56,618 nt of DNA from Pseudomonadota bacterium (GTDB lineage: Bacteria > Tectomicrobia > Entotheonellia > Entotheonellales > Entotheonellaceae), in contig SXND01000162.1 in NCBI GenBank assembly GCA_005777235.1, positions 1-56,618 on the forward strand. Reading direction: 5' to 3'. The position numbers and the translations under genes were made by a program. The first letter of the stretch is position 1. Every line of letters begins with the position of its first letter. This document shows positions 37,371 through 47,045 of this stretch, piece after piece. The notes under the pieces were generated by a model that saw only the letters and a program-made list of their open reading frames with translations, made no database searches and was not told where the DNA came from.

Positions 37371-37399
37371 CTGGTCCTCTCGAAATGGGAGAGGACCAG
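37371..37399 (-). terminator. Strong stem-loop after the BNR-repeat gene
   Basis: CTGGTCCTCTC (37371-37381) pairs perfectly with GAGAGGACCAG (37389-37399) around a 7-base loop. It sits between the BNR gene's stop (37428) and the hydrolase start (37327), both on the minus strand. No U-tract follows, so termination efficiency is uncertain. Confidence 0.55.
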
Positions 37400-37427
37400 G
37401 CGTGCGCTTCAGCGCCGCGCGGGTGCG

Positions 37428-38495
37428 CTAGGCACAGGCCACGGCGTAGACGTCCTGGATATTCTCCGGCAACGCATATTCGTTCCAGGAGGCACCGCCA
37501 TCCTGGGTGCCGAACACTTGCCCACTCCGTGAGGCACAGTAGACCTGCTGCGGATCACGCGGGTGCAGGCCCACAGACATCATGGTGCTATTGGCCTTGA
37601 CGCCGTGATCAAAGCGGGCCCACGATTTGCCCAGGTCGGTGCTACGATACAGCGAGCCATCACGGCTACGCGCCGCAGGACTGAGGCAGGCGTACATCAC
37701 CTGCGGATTCTGTGGCGCCACCTGCACGTCACGGGCGTAGGTCAGGGGTGAGAAGCGGCCCACTTCCATGTCTTCCCAGCTCATCCCGTGATCCGTGCTG
37801 CGGAACAGGCCCATACGCACGGCCAAGAACACCGTGCCCGGCTGCGCCGCGCTCATGGTCAGGGCGTGCGTGTCCAGCATGCCCTCGGCTGCGGTATCGC
37901 TGCCGATTTTGCTCTTCAGATGCGGACGCTCGGCCAGCGTCACCAACTGCTCGCTGCAATCCGTCCAGCTCTCGCCGCCGTCAAGACTACGCATGAGGCC
38001 ACCGACTTCCACCCCGGCGTAGATTTCGTCAGGGTTGCTCGGGTCAACCGTCATGCGGATAAGACGCGAGTCAAACCCCATCTGCACCCGCTCCGTCTGG
38101 CGGGCATTGGGCAGCCGCCGCCAGGTATCGCCACCGTTGTCGCTGCGATACACAGCCGCCGGAGCCGTGCCGAGGTACATGATCTGCGGATTCGTGGGGT
38201 GGAACAGCATCGACCACACGGTCATGCCCAGATCCGGAAAGCCGAGCTTTTCCCAGTGGTCACCGCCGTCGCTGCTGCGATACGGCCCGTGGTTGGTGCC
38301 AGCAAAGATGACCTGCGGGTTCTCGGGATGAATAAGGATAGCGCGCACTTCGGGCTTGTCCGGCAGGCCGTTGTGCAGGGCCTGCCAGTGGTCATCCCCC
38401 ACGGCGCGGCGGAAGATGCCGCCGGGGTTTTTGGTATCACCCGCCGAGGTCCAGTGCGCGGCGCCGGCATAGATGTGCGAGGTTGCGGTGCTCAT
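37428..38495 (-). CDS. BNR/sortilin-like beta-propeller protein
   Basis: 355 residues from ATG 38495 (GGGAGAAG upstream). At least five repeats of the form h-hxP-x-N/D-P-x-x-h-Y-A-G-x-x-x-G-h-h-R-S-x-D-G-G-x-x-W are visible: PENPQVIFAGTNHGPYRSSD, HPTNPQIMYLGTAPAAVYRS, DPSNPDEIYAGVEVGGLMRS, GSLYRSTDLGKSWARF, RSGQVFGTQDGGASW. This is the Asp-box propeller of sortilin/BNR proteins. No signal peptide and no sialidase catalytic residues are evident. Likely a cytosolic binding or glycosidase-like protein of unknown ligand. Confidence 0.82.
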   Translation of the reverse strand: MSTATSHIYAGAAHWTSAGDTKNPGGIFRRAVGDDHWQALHNGLPDKPEVRAILIHPENPQVIFAGTNHGPYRSSDGGDHWEKLGFPDLGMTVWSMLFHPTNPQIMYLGTAPAAVYRSDNGGDTWRRLPNARQTERVQMGFDSRLIRMTVDPSNPDEIYAGVEVGGLMRSLDGGESWTDCSEQLVTLAERPHLKSKIGSDTAAEGMLDTHALTMSAAQPGTVFLAVRMGLFRSTDHGMSWEDMEVGRFSPLTYARDVQVAPQNPQVMYACLSPAARSRDGSLYRSTDLGKSWARFDHGVKANSTMMSVGLHPRDPQQVYCASRSGQVFGTQDGGASWNEYALPENIQDVYAVACA

Positions 38496-38585
38496 CAGAA
38501 TCTTCTCCCGTGTGTAAGAGTCACGAGGTTGTGGCGTAGACGGTGGCATGGTAGCACGTTGGCCCAGCGGGTGCTATGGCCTATG

Positions 38586-39044
38586 CTAGGCGCGGGGATC
38601 GAGCCCAAAGTGATTATTCGGTTCCAGCTCCAACAGAAATTGGCGAATACGCGTCATCTCCGCCGTTTCCCCAATGGCCGTGGTGGCTTGCAGCAAGCCG
38701 TATAGGCAGCGCAAGAAGCCACGATTGGTCTCCGCCGACCAGGGCAGCGGCTGCGTACCGCGCCAGCCGGAGCCACGCGCCCGGTCCAAGCCGCGGTGAT
38801 AGCCCACGCGGCAGAAGGCATACGCGGCGATCACATCCTCGCGCAGGGCGAGTTCCCCGAGGGCAGCCCAGGCGCTGAGACAGGTGGGATGCCGGCTCAC
38901 AATAGCATTGATCTGGGCGCGATAGTCCGCCACGGCGAGCTGCCCGGCCTCAAACGCTGCGGTGGCGGCTGCCACCTGCTGGGCGCTGTCCGCCGGGTCC
39001 GGGGGTAAGGTGATGGGTTGCTCTAAGGAAATGTTCATGGCCAT
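38586..39044 (-). CDS. DUF3151-like protein
   Basis: 152 residues. The core AAYAFCRVGYHRGLDRARGS, then GWRG and NRGFLRCLYGLLQATTAIGE, is the DUF3151 signature (G-Y-H-R-G-L-D, G-W-R-G, N-R-G-F-L-R). The surrounding helices look TPR-like. The family is best known from Actinobacteria and has no assigned function, so its presence here is of taxonomic interest. The ribosome site GGAGG precedes the Met. Confidence 0.75.
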   Translation of the reverse strand: MAMNISLEQPITLPPDPADSAQQVAAATAAFEAGQLAVADYRAQINAIVSRHPTCLSAWAALGELALREDVIAAYAFCRVGYHRGLDRARGSGWRGTQPLPWSAETNRGFLRCLYGLLQATTAIGETAEMTRIRQFLLELEPNNHFGLDPRA

Positions 39045-39162
39045 GGAAACCTCCGGGTGTGGTTATAGACAGGGGCGCGGCGTGCGTCGCTTGTTGTCTC
39101 GCACATTCCACTATACCATACGGTCAAGTCGGAGACGGGGTGCAGGAACGGGAGGAAGCCAC

Positions 39163-39828
39163 ATGAGTGTACAGACGCAGAGTGTCTATGACCTGCTGGA
39201 CGCCTTACCAGCCAACAGCGCGCTCCTACTCTACGAGGTCAGTTGGGCCGAGTATGAAGACCTCCTGGAACTGCTGCCGGATAACCCGCGTTTTCGACTG
39301 AGCTACGATTAAGGGACGCTGCAAATCATGACCACCTCTGCCCGCCACGAACGCCTAAAGTCACTTTTCCCACACCTGCTGGCAGTGCTGGCAGAAGAGT
39401 TGGACGCGAATTTGGTGAGCCTGGGCTCCACCACCTTCCGACTGGCCGAGGCTGCCCGTGGTGTGGAGCCTGATGATTGCTATTACGTGGAAAATATCGA
39501 GCGTATCGCCGATCGCGACACGATTGATCTGAGCGTGGACCCACCGCCTGATCTGTCCATCGAAATTGCTATCACGCATCCGTCCTTAAACACACTGCCG
39601 ATCTATACCAGCCTCAAGGTGCCAGAAATCTGGCGCCATACCGGTCAGGTGCTGCACATCTTGCGTCTCCACGGCGCAGAATACCGCGAAACCACGCACA
39701 GTGCGTGGTTTCCGGGCGTCTCAGCCGAGGTGCTCGCGCCGTTTCTGCAGCAAGGCATCGCCCAAGGGATTATCCCCATGGTGCGGGCGTTCCGTGCCTG
39801 GGTACGAGCGCAGCGACCGACGTCATGA
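39163..39828 (+). pseudogene. Uma2 family endonuclease-like protein with a nonsense codon
   Basis: One frame of 221 codons from ATG 39163 (GGGAGGAAG upstream), broken by TAA at 39310-39312. Before it: YDLLDALPANSALLLYEVSW and FRLSYD; after it GTLQIMTTSARHERLKSLFP and PPPDLSIEIAITHPSL. Intact Uma2 proteins read YDEGTLEIM here, so GAA probably became TAA. Uma2 (DUF820) has a PD-(D/E)xK fold; some are endonuclease-like, most are uncharacterised and multicopy. Translation could restart at the ATG 39328, giving a 166-residue protein that keeps the fold's core. Confidence 0.82.
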
Positions 39829-40198
39829 GGACCATAGAGTGGGCTCCGTTCGCGATGCGTGCATCGCACGCACCCGCCACAGCGCCGATGCCCGTGAAGG
39901 CGGGCGGGCCTGGCTAAAAGCTTGCGCCGGTGTGTCGGGGAGCCTCAAGGCTGTACCGTCCAGCCTGCTCGACTACGGCTGGCGACGCAAACGGGTCTCT
40001 TGACAGCTTCATGTGGTCTGGAGGTCGGGCTTCAGCCAGACACGGCTCCTGCCATAGGACTTCCGCCATGGACATCTCGCCCGCGGTGTTGCCACGGCTT
40101 GGCACTCTCCTGCCGTGTTATGACTTGCTCGCGCCGTCGCCATATAATAACTCCCTATGCGCTCAATCAACCCCTAATAGGCAGACCTTTCAATATGG
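39829..40198. other. Intergenic stretch, nothing identified
   Basis: 370 bases between the Uma2 gene and the IS4 remnant. No frame here has a recognisable motif, and no strong hairpin or promoter stands out. It may include the outer end of the IS4 element. Confidence 0.5.
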
Positions 40199-41250
40199 TC
40201 ATCTTTGCACAAGAAGCTTGGCTGTCGAGACGTGGTGCCTGTGCTGATATGGCGTACGTTCCGGCGGCTTTTTCTTGGGGCCGCGTGGATGCTTCTGGTA
40301 TTGCGACAGATCGACCGATGACACCCACGCACTCAACGCGCTCGCAAACGCCTGGGCGGAGAGGTCGCGACACAGCGCCCCGTGCGGGGCGGGAAGCGCC
40401 ATCATCATCCCGTCAGAGGTCCGGCCGATTTCCCAGGACAAGTCAGAGATCGAGACCTCGTCATTGCCCTACTTGCGGCCATAGTGGCTCCGCAAAGCCG
40501 CTTGGAGCATCGCCATCGCGTTATCCGCCACCAGCGCCAGGCAACACGTCAACAACGCGGCCTGGGGGTCCTCCAAGGTATGCAGCGCACACGACAACGT
40601 CGTGGTGATCGCAAACAACGCGGTGGCAATGCTCCACCGTATGCCGGATACCCGCGCCGGTTGGGCGGCCGCGGCCCGTCCACTCGGGATCTTGGAGAGG
40701 AGGTGGAGCGCGGGGTTCTGGTCACGGGTCGGCCCATTGCGCGTGACTGTCATGCGACGGAACCGCATCGTCTCCCCGCTGGCGGGATCACGCACGAGCA
40801 GCGCTTGTGCAGCCACCGGGCCGCTGTACGTGGCACCGGGACGTTTAGCATGTCCCGCGCGGGTGGCTGGCCACCCGCGCCTTGCCTCCCGGCTCGGCGA
40901 GCGCGGCGGTATCGTGCACGAGGTCCGCGGACACCTGCGGGGCGACCCGTGCAAGTGTGTTGTAGAAGGCGGTGGTCGAGACCCCAATCGCCTCTTGATT
41001 CGCCTGGGAGACGGCGTGGACGGTGGGCTGCACGCCAAGGACCACTGCGCTCTTCAACTGCACCAGCGCGGCAAACAGGCTCTCGCGCGTCTATTGATGC
41101 TGGGCGGTGTGCGCACACAGGGCGTCGATGCGTGGCGCCTCCAGGAGCCGCTCCAAGACCGCGCAGGCCATCACACAGCTCGGACGTTCCTTGACGAAGG
41201 GGGCAACAATGGTCTCCAGTAGGATGAGCGTCCCCTCCACACGCGATACG
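40199..41250 (-). pseudogene. IS4 family transposase remnant
   Basis: Pieces in two frames reconstruct an IS4-type transposase. N-terminal part: FVKERPSCVMACAVLERLLE and VVLGVQPTVHAVSQANQEAI, GVSTTAFYNTLARVAP. C-terminal part: DPASGETMRFRRMTV, LHLLSKIP, RWSIATALFAITTTLSCALH (degenerate YREK region), LALVADNAMAMLQAALRSHY, then GRTSDGMMMALPAPH. Damage includes a TAG within the N-terminal piece, a frameshift and deletion around 40.85 kb that removes the first two catalytic acids, and a TAG at 40469-40471. Long inactive. Confidence 0.78.
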
Positions 41251-41388
41251 GGGGCACTCTCAGATGGGGTGACAATGTAGCAAGATCAGGGCACATGTTG
41301 ACAGGGCTGGCCCTCGACGGTTGCATGGGCGGGAGTGGCACCTAGGACCTCCAGCAGACCAATACCGACGACAGATCTCAAGACCGTC

Positions 41389-41655
41389 TTATTTGTTAAG
41401 AACCAGCACATCGACATAGCCACCGTTTTTCGTACGGTAGATGTTGACGCGAATCAATGGTTGCCCATTGCTGATCGTCTGGCATGCTTCCCGTGTTGTG
41501 CGTCCCCGTTCGAGAAATGGTTGTAGTAACTCGCGATTCTTCACATTGCGAAAAAAGTGATCATCTTCATCTTCGACATCACGCTGGGCAAATGTGTAAA
41601 AATTAGCACGATCCTGGCGGATGATCAGGGCGGGAGAAGAGTGGACAAATTCTCT
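41389..41655 (-). other. Unassigned coding remnant
   Basis: A frame with protein-like composition: ALIIRQDRANFYTFAQRDVE, FFRNVKNRELLQPF, REACQTISNGQPLIRVNIYR, ending VDVLVLNK. It overlaps the end of the transglutaminase-like frame by about 30 bases in another phase and has no plausible start of its own. It may be the C-terminus of a different gene joined by deletion. No family recognised. Confidence 0.35.
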
Positions 41656-43530
41656 GCCGCCGTCTCGGAGGCGTGTGCGGCGAGCCGCGCCCGTAGCACG
41701 GCTTCCGTGAGGCCATTCCCATTGACACCAAAGACCAGCTCGTCGCCAGCACTGCCGGTACACTGCTCGGTCCGGGTGTATTGATCATGCCGATCACGCA
41801 GCGTTACGCTCCAGATATGACGCCGACCCATAGTGTCTACAGGCCCTGTGGCCACCGGGCGTCCATCGAGCTGGAGCAACGGAGTGACGCGCAGGAGATA
41901 CGCCGGCAGCGCGGTGGCGCCCTGTTGTGTATAACTGCTGATCAGTTGCCTGTCGGCCTCAGTGGCTGGCATATACGTGACCCCGAGACGCTGGGTGTGC
42001 AGGCCGGGCAGACTGATCTGATATTGCAAGACAGGCTCTTCCTGCGCGCGATCGAGTGCACTCGTATAGAGCGCGACGCTGACGTGATGGCGTAAGGACG
42101 CCGGCAGCGCGGCCAACGCGGTGCCGCGTACCACGAGGTGGTACGGCAGTCCCGCCGCCAGCACCGAGCGTGGCTCCGCGATGATCGTCCTAGTGCCAAG
42201 CATCTCATCGAGGGTGGCATGGGGCTTTTGTGACACGACGAATTGCCGCACGTGGTGTTGATACGTCGTCAGAAGCGTCCGGATATTCGCCTGGTGCAGA
42301 TGTTGTATCCAGCCTTCCTGCGGATTGAGGAGAGCCCCTTGGGTCGCTTGGGCGACAAACCCCGGTACGTCCAAAGGCACCCGTGTCCGCAGCTCCATCC
42401 CAGGCCTGATGGTATACTGCTTGAACGACGCATCGAGAGGGATCCAGGTATCGCCCTGGTGATGCACCGCACCCTGTGAAGGCTCGAAGTCGACGTAGCC
42501 CTCGACCCACACATGCTCCAGGGTGACGGCAACAATCTGGCCGCCGCTGATGAGCGCGGTGTTGGCAATGCCCCCCTGGCTCAGGAACTGGAGGGCGACC
42601 TCTGGAGCCGCGGCACTGCCGACCCAGTTCATCAGCCGATGGATCGGTATCTGCACGGTGCCGAGGACATAGTGTGCCGGGATATTGGCCGCCCGTAGCA
42701 GCGCAATCAGCAGACTGGCCGTGTCGAAGGCGTTGCCGCGTTTCGTCTGGAGAGTCATTTGCGCTTCCTGCATGGCACCGTAGGTGGGCAGGAAGTCGAT
42801 GTGATCGCGGACCCCATTGCAGATCTTGACTGGGTTATTGCCCAAGGTCGCTGCCAGGGCTTTGATGTCCGCTGTCATCTGCACGTCCTCGGTGGGAGCG
42901 AGGTCGTCTGGGGTGGGAAGGACGTGTGGCGCGGTGGCCTGCGCGCTGGTCAGGACGCCTGCTGGCAACGCGGTGGCCGCTACACGGACGGTAGAGGGCG
43001 GCACGAGGGAGGAGTGGAACTCCCTGGCAGTTTCGCGTGGTTTCCGCACCGTCGCGGACGGGATGTGCCCTGGGAGTGTATTGGGGTTCACAGGCTGGTG
43101 TGGACGCGGTTTTGGCCTGCCCTGCAGATGCTGCAAGAGCTGCGCAGTGTGCTCCTGACGCGCGCCCTCGTTGTCAGCCGTCTCAATGGTGGTGAGGTGG
43201 CGCAGCAGGGTGGCCAGGGCGGTGTCATAGGTGGCCACCATCTCCTGGTGCCGTTGGAGGATCTCGGCAGAGAGTCCCTGCGCTTGCCGGTGCTGCGCGA
43301 TCTGGACAAAGTGCTGACGGAGACGCGTATCCAGCTGCTCCAGGCACGTGCGCAGCACCGGGAGATCCTGGGACTCGGGAGGGGGTGTCCACGGCGGTGG
43401 TGCGCTGCTGGAGCCGCCGCGTGAGCTGTGCTGCGAGCCTTGCCAGTGTCTCAGCCAGTTCGTCCTCCGCACGCGGCGTACGGGAGTGTGCTGGCTCCGG
43501 GTGGTGGCGTGGCAGCGTCTGGGCGGCCAA
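41625..43530 (-). pseudogene. Transglutaminase-like protein of the RHS-associated type, 5' end lost
   Basis: The body reads ALAATLGNNPVKICNGVRDH, MTLQTKRGNAFDTASLLIAL, LRAANIPAHYVLGTVQIP, then LEHVWVEGYVDFEPSQGAVH and WIPLDASFKQYTI. These match the transglutaminase-like module often found before RHS/YD repeats. The canonical Cys position in this subfamily is replaced (GNAFD), while H-V-W-V-E and D-A-S survive. The N-terminal coiled part (AEDELAETLARLAAQLTRRL) lies in another frame, joined at a G-run near 43381-43385. The start is replaced by the IS110 remnant. No RHS repeats follow. Confidence 0.65.
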
Positions 43531-44760
43531 TTCGGCACCTGCACCGCCGACCGCGACGCCCGGGCCGACTGGCTCCTTGACGGTGGTGTGACCCCCGTAG
43601 CCATGGAATCAACCGGTGTGGACTGGATTGCCTTGTTCGCACGGTGAGAGGCCCGAGGCGTGCAGGGGCTCCTCATCGCCCCCCGGCACGCCACGCGTGC
43701 CCCCGGTCGCCCGACAACCGATCGGCTTGATGGCACATGGCGGCAACGCTTGTCTCCCTACGGCTTGCGCGCTGGCGCCTTGCGGCCTGCGGCCCACGTG
43801 TGCGTGCTGCGCGGCTCTCGGCGTCCCCGGCAGAGGCGCATGACCTCCGCCGCCCACCATGGGCAGCATATGCACAAGGCCTTCGCACAGAGGAATCTCA
43901 AGCTCACGCCGGTCGTCAGGGAGAGTCCCGGGGTGACCGGTCTGGCTCTCCTCAAGGCCATGCGAGCGGGCGAGCGCGACCCGCAGCACCGCGCGACGCT
44001 GCGCACCCCCCACGGCCCCCACACGGAGGACGCCATCGCCAGGGCGCTCCAGGGCCTCTGGCGCGCCGCACACCGGTGTGCCTGACGCCGCGCGGTCGAG
44101 CTGTAGGCCTTCTCTCCCCAGCAGATCACCCAAGGCGAGCCGCAGAGCAAAGCGCCGCTGGAACCCTGTGCGGACCACAGCGCTAGGCGGCCTCCCGCCG
44201 ACAGCCCGCCGCGCCAACAAGACCAACGCACCCCGATGCGAGGCGCGCCCCCCCCTCTATCGCCTGGCGGGCGTTGCCCTGACCACGATCGCAGGGATCG
44301 CCGAAGGCACCGCCCTAGTGCTCCTCCGCGCGATCGGGACAGCCAGGCACCGCGGGCCCAGCGTGCAACACTGCTGTCGCTGGTTGGGGCTATGCCCCCC
44401 GCACACTATCGCGGGCGGGAAGGTCTGGTCACGACGGGTGCGCCCCGGTGCGCATCGCGTCGCCGTCGCTCTGCGTCTCGCCGCACGCACGGTCCAGCAC
44501 GCGCGCACGGCACTGGGGGCCTTCTCTCGGCGGATGCGTCGCCACCTGGGAGCCCCCCAAGCCATCACGGCGACGGCCCACAAGCGCGCCCGTCTCGTCT
44601 ACAGCCTGTGCAAACCTGGCAGCGCGTAGGTGCCGCACGGCCTCGACGCCTCTGCGAGCCCGGACTGCGCACGCCAGGGCACGACGCTGGCCAAGCAGGC
44701 CAAGGCCTTGGGGTCTACACTGGTGCCCCTCGCCGCTGCGGTCGTGCCCGTCCTCCCATA
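43510..44760 (+). pseudogene. IS110/IS1111-type transposase remnant, a different lineage from the left pair
   Basis: Pieces in changing frames follow IS110 order: GVTPVAMESTGVDWIALF, then RAPGRPTTDRLDGTW (V-P-G-R-K-T-D-x-x-D site), AHVCVLRGSRRPRQ, NLKLTPVVRESPGVTGLALL, ARALQGLWR, and the C-terminal LYRLAGVALTTIAGIAEGTA, QHCCRWLGLCPPHTIAGGKV, QAITATAHKRARLVYSLCK. At least four frame changes or stops are present, and the N-terminal LDVHK region is gone. The sequence differs clearly from the copies at 0-3.7 kb, so it is an independent old insertion. It replaced the 5' end of the transglutaminase-like gene. Confidence 0.82.
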
Positions 44761-44952
44761 GCGCCTCCCATGCCCCGAGAGGCCCCATATCGTCACGGCT
44801 CAGGGGCAGGTCTGTGCTGGTCGCAGGGAGTACGGCACCCTACAAAGAGGCGACGTCAAAACATCGGGCGAGATTTTTGACAGGGCAGCGTTTTCCCTTT
44901 ACCCTGAACATCCCATCGCGACCTGAGAACCTGCATCTACGGAGGAGAGTCC

Positions 44953-45789
44953 ATGGCCAGCAATACCATTCGCGTTGGCAATGTAGAAATTGTGTCCCTG
45001 TCCGACGGCTTGCTTGAATTCGATCTGTGCAATTTCTTCCCCAGCATTTCCCAAGAGCAGTGGCAACCTTATGAATCGCACCTGACGGAAGAGCACCATG
45101 TGCGCTTCAATCTCGCCTCCTTCCTGATACGCTCAGACGGCAAGAATATCCTCGTCGATACGGGGCTGGGTCCAAAACCTACTTATGCCCCGGAAGTGCC
45201 CTGGGGCCAATTGATGCACGATTTTGCGGCCAATGGGGTGCGCCCGGAAGAGATCGACATGGTGGTGATGACGCATCTGCACCGCGACCATGTGGGGTGG
45301 AACCTCATGATGCAAGGGGAGAAGTATGTCCCGACGTTTCCCAATGCGCGTTACTGGATGAGCGCTATTGATTGGGAGGCCTGCCATCAGCCGGCGGTGC
45401 GCGACCGCTTTCCCAATGCGCCAACATGCGTCTGGCCCCTCGCCGAACTTGGGCTGATCGAATTTATGCACGGGGAACATGCCATCACCAGCACTTTGAC
45501 GGCGGTGCCGACCCCCGGCCATACGCCTGGCCACGTGAGCATTCTCATTACGTCGCAAGGCGAGCGTGCCCTCGTGCTGGGCGATGCGGCGCATAACCCC
45601 GCCCAACTGGAACAGACAGACTGGGTGTCGCGGGCGGATATGGATCCCGAGGTGACGCGGCAGACCCGTCGGCACCTGGTCGAGCGCTTGGAGCGTGAGC
45701 AAATCGTGGTGGCGGCCGGGCATTTTCCCGCCCCTGGCTTTGGCAAAGTGGTGCGCTTACAAGGACGACGCTCCTGGCAGGTGCTGTAA
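44953..45789 (+). CDS. MBL-fold metallo-hydrolase
   Basis: 278 residues. Metal site: THLHRDHVGWN (His108, His110, Asp112, His113), TPGHTPGHVS (His), LVLGDAAHNP (Asp), AAGHFPAPGFG (His). This is a complete two-metal MBL active site. The N-terminal LASFLIRSDGKNILVDTGLG supports the quorum-quenching lactonase/SoxH-like branch. Ribosome site GGAGGAGAG. Cytosolic. It is divergent in direction from the decarboxylase-aldolase genes and shares a hairpin with them; substrate not known. Confidence 0.9.
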   Translation: MASNTIRVGNVEIVSLSDGLLEFDLCNFFPSISQEQWQPYESHLTEEHHVRFNLASFLIRSDGKNILVDTGLGPKPTYAPEVPWGQLMHDFAANGVRPEEIDMVVMTHLHRDHVGWNLMMQGEKYVPTFPNARYWMSAIDWEACHQPAVRDRFPNAPTCVWPLAELGLIEFMHGEHAITSTLTAVPTPGHTPGHVSILITSQGERALVLGDAAHNPAQLEQTDWVSRADMDPEVTRQTRRHLVERLEREQIVVAAGHFPAPGFGKVVRLQGRRSWQVL

Positions 45790-45825
45790 CGCCCGTTGGT
45801 GGGTCGTGCGGTGGTGCGGATCAAA

Positions 45826-45852
45826 GGCGATCCCTCACGCTGAGGGACCGCC
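45826..45852. terminator. Bidirectional stem-loop between convergent genes
   Basis: GGCG-A-TCCCTCA pairs with TGAGGGA-C-CGCC around a CGC loop, one mismatch in 12 pairs. It lies between the stop of the MBL gene (45789) and the stop of the decarboxylase gene (45861), where a shared terminator is expected. Confidence 0.65.
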
Positions 45853-45860
45853 TGACCCTG

Positions 45861-46448
45861 TTACCTGCTCACTCCCAGCTCGGCCTGGACGTCGCGCACG
45901 ACCTGATCCCGCGTGCGCGTCTGCCAGCGCGGGCGTTGGCCGATGGGGCTATTTTCCACTTCAGGGAACACCTTCATGGTGACGAACACCGGGCCGGGCT
46001 GGCTCAAAATTGCCTCGATATTGCTGGCAAAATCCTCCAGTTTGTCAAAGGCAAACGCCCGCGGATACCCCGAGCCACGGGCAATCACGTCATAGGCGAC
46101 GTTTTTGGCATTCGGCACCGGTTGGCCACCCGTCGTCGCATAGCACTCGTTATCCAGCACAAAATGATACAAATTCGCTGGGGCCTGCTCCGCGATGGTC
46201 GGCAAAATGCCGAGGCTCATCAGCAAATCCCCCTCGGAATCAAACAGAATGACCTTTTTAGTAGGCTGTGCCAGGGCCAGCCCCAGGGCGAACGAGGCGT
46301 GGCCCCCCATGGCGGGATCACCGAGCGGGATATCGCGGCTGGGGGTGGTGCTGAGATTGACCCAGTGACGCCCACCGCGGCCGGGGATGACGATAGCATC
46401 GCCACGATGTTGTTGAAAAATTTCGAGCATGTCTGCAGTACGAAACAT
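45861..46448 (-). CDS. TPP-binding subunit of a two-subunit decarboxylase (sulfopyruvate/phosphonopyruvate type)
   Basis: 195 residues, matching the C-terminal TPP-binding half of thiamine diphosphate decarboxylases. DIPLGDPAMGGHASFALGLA is the conserved M-G-x-x-x-x-x-A-L-G block; ILFDSEGDLLMSLGILPTIA is the metal/TPP motif (G-D-x ... about 27 residues ... N at DNECYATTGG). ComE and the phosphonopyruvate decarboxylase C-terminus share this layout. It follows the other subunit by 18 bases. Together they would decarboxylate a 3-substituted pyruvate; which one is not shown by sequence. Confidence 0.85.
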   Translation of the reverse strand: MFRTADMLEIFQQHRGDAIVIPGRGGRHWVNLSTTPSRDIPLGDPAMGGHASFALGLALAQPTKKVILFDSEGDLLMSLGILPTIAEQAPANLYHFVLDNECYATTGGQPVPNAKNVAYDVIARGSGYPRAFAFDKLEDFASNIEAILSQPGPVFVTMKVFPEVENSPIGQRPRWQTRTRDQVVRDVQAELGVSR

Positions 46449-46466
46449 AGCGACCTCCCGGCAGGG

Positions 46467-46985
46467 TTAGCGGTTAAAGCCGTGGTATTCATCGCCGACC
46501 AGCACCGCCACAGGGCGTTTGGTGCGCTGCGCCTCTGCAAAGGCGATGGAAATACGTGGGGCATCGGCGCCATTTTCAATGAGGTAGTAATTAATGCCAA
46601 AGGCGTGCAAGAAGTGCTCTGTATAGGTCGCCGCGGTGTCCTGATTCACCCCGTGGCGCGTCCAGCCGCGATACCCTACCATCAGGACTACCGGAATGTT
46701 CATCCCCATGGCCCACCCGCGTAGGGAATCGCCGGACTCCATCAGGCCGGTGTTTTGAATAAGGATGATCGGCTTCTGGCCGCCAACGGACAGCCCAGCG
46801 GCCATCGAAAACGCCAGACCTTCACGACTTACCGCCACTAGATGCAGCGACGGCTCGGCCTGCATCAGCAAGTACAACCAATTCGTCTCGCTATCCGGTA
46901 ACCAGACGACGTGCGTCACGCCGTTTTTCTTCATTTCCTCGAGGACAATTTCCGGGCTCAGTTGAGCTTCAACAGCCTGTGCCAT
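46467..46985 (-). CDS. N-terminal (Pyr-domain) subunit of the same decarboxylase
   Basis: 172 residues: EIVLEEMKKNGVTHVVWLPD, SLHLVAVSREGLAFSMAAGL (the catalytic Glu of TPP Pyr domains sits in the REG motif), then PIILIQNTGLMESGDSLRGW and IPVVLMVGYRGWTRHGVNQD. This is the ComD-like/phosphonopyruvate decarboxylase N-terminal fold. Splitting the enzyme in two genes is standard in sulfopyruvate decarboxylase. It is probably cotranscribed with the aldolase gene 60 bases upstream. Confidence 0.85.
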   Translation of the reverse strand: MAQAVEAQLSPEIVLEEMKKNGVTHVVWLPDSETNWLYLLMQAEPSLHLVAVSREGLAFSMAAGLSVGGQKPIILIQNTGLMESGDSLRGWAMGMNIPVVLMVGYRGWTRHGVNQDTAATYTEHFLHAFGINYYLIENGADAPRISIAFAEAQRTKRPVAVLVGDEYHGFNR

Positions 46986-47045
46986 ACGCGTATCCCTCTA
47001 CAAGATAAAGACCCATCCGCCTCACGCACCCTGCCCCCTGCAGCA

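Noticed and set aside
43609..44231. Minus-strand frames of 150-200 codons over the third IS110 remnant
   Set aside because: Plus-strand pieces match IS110 blocks in order, so the minus frames are shadows.
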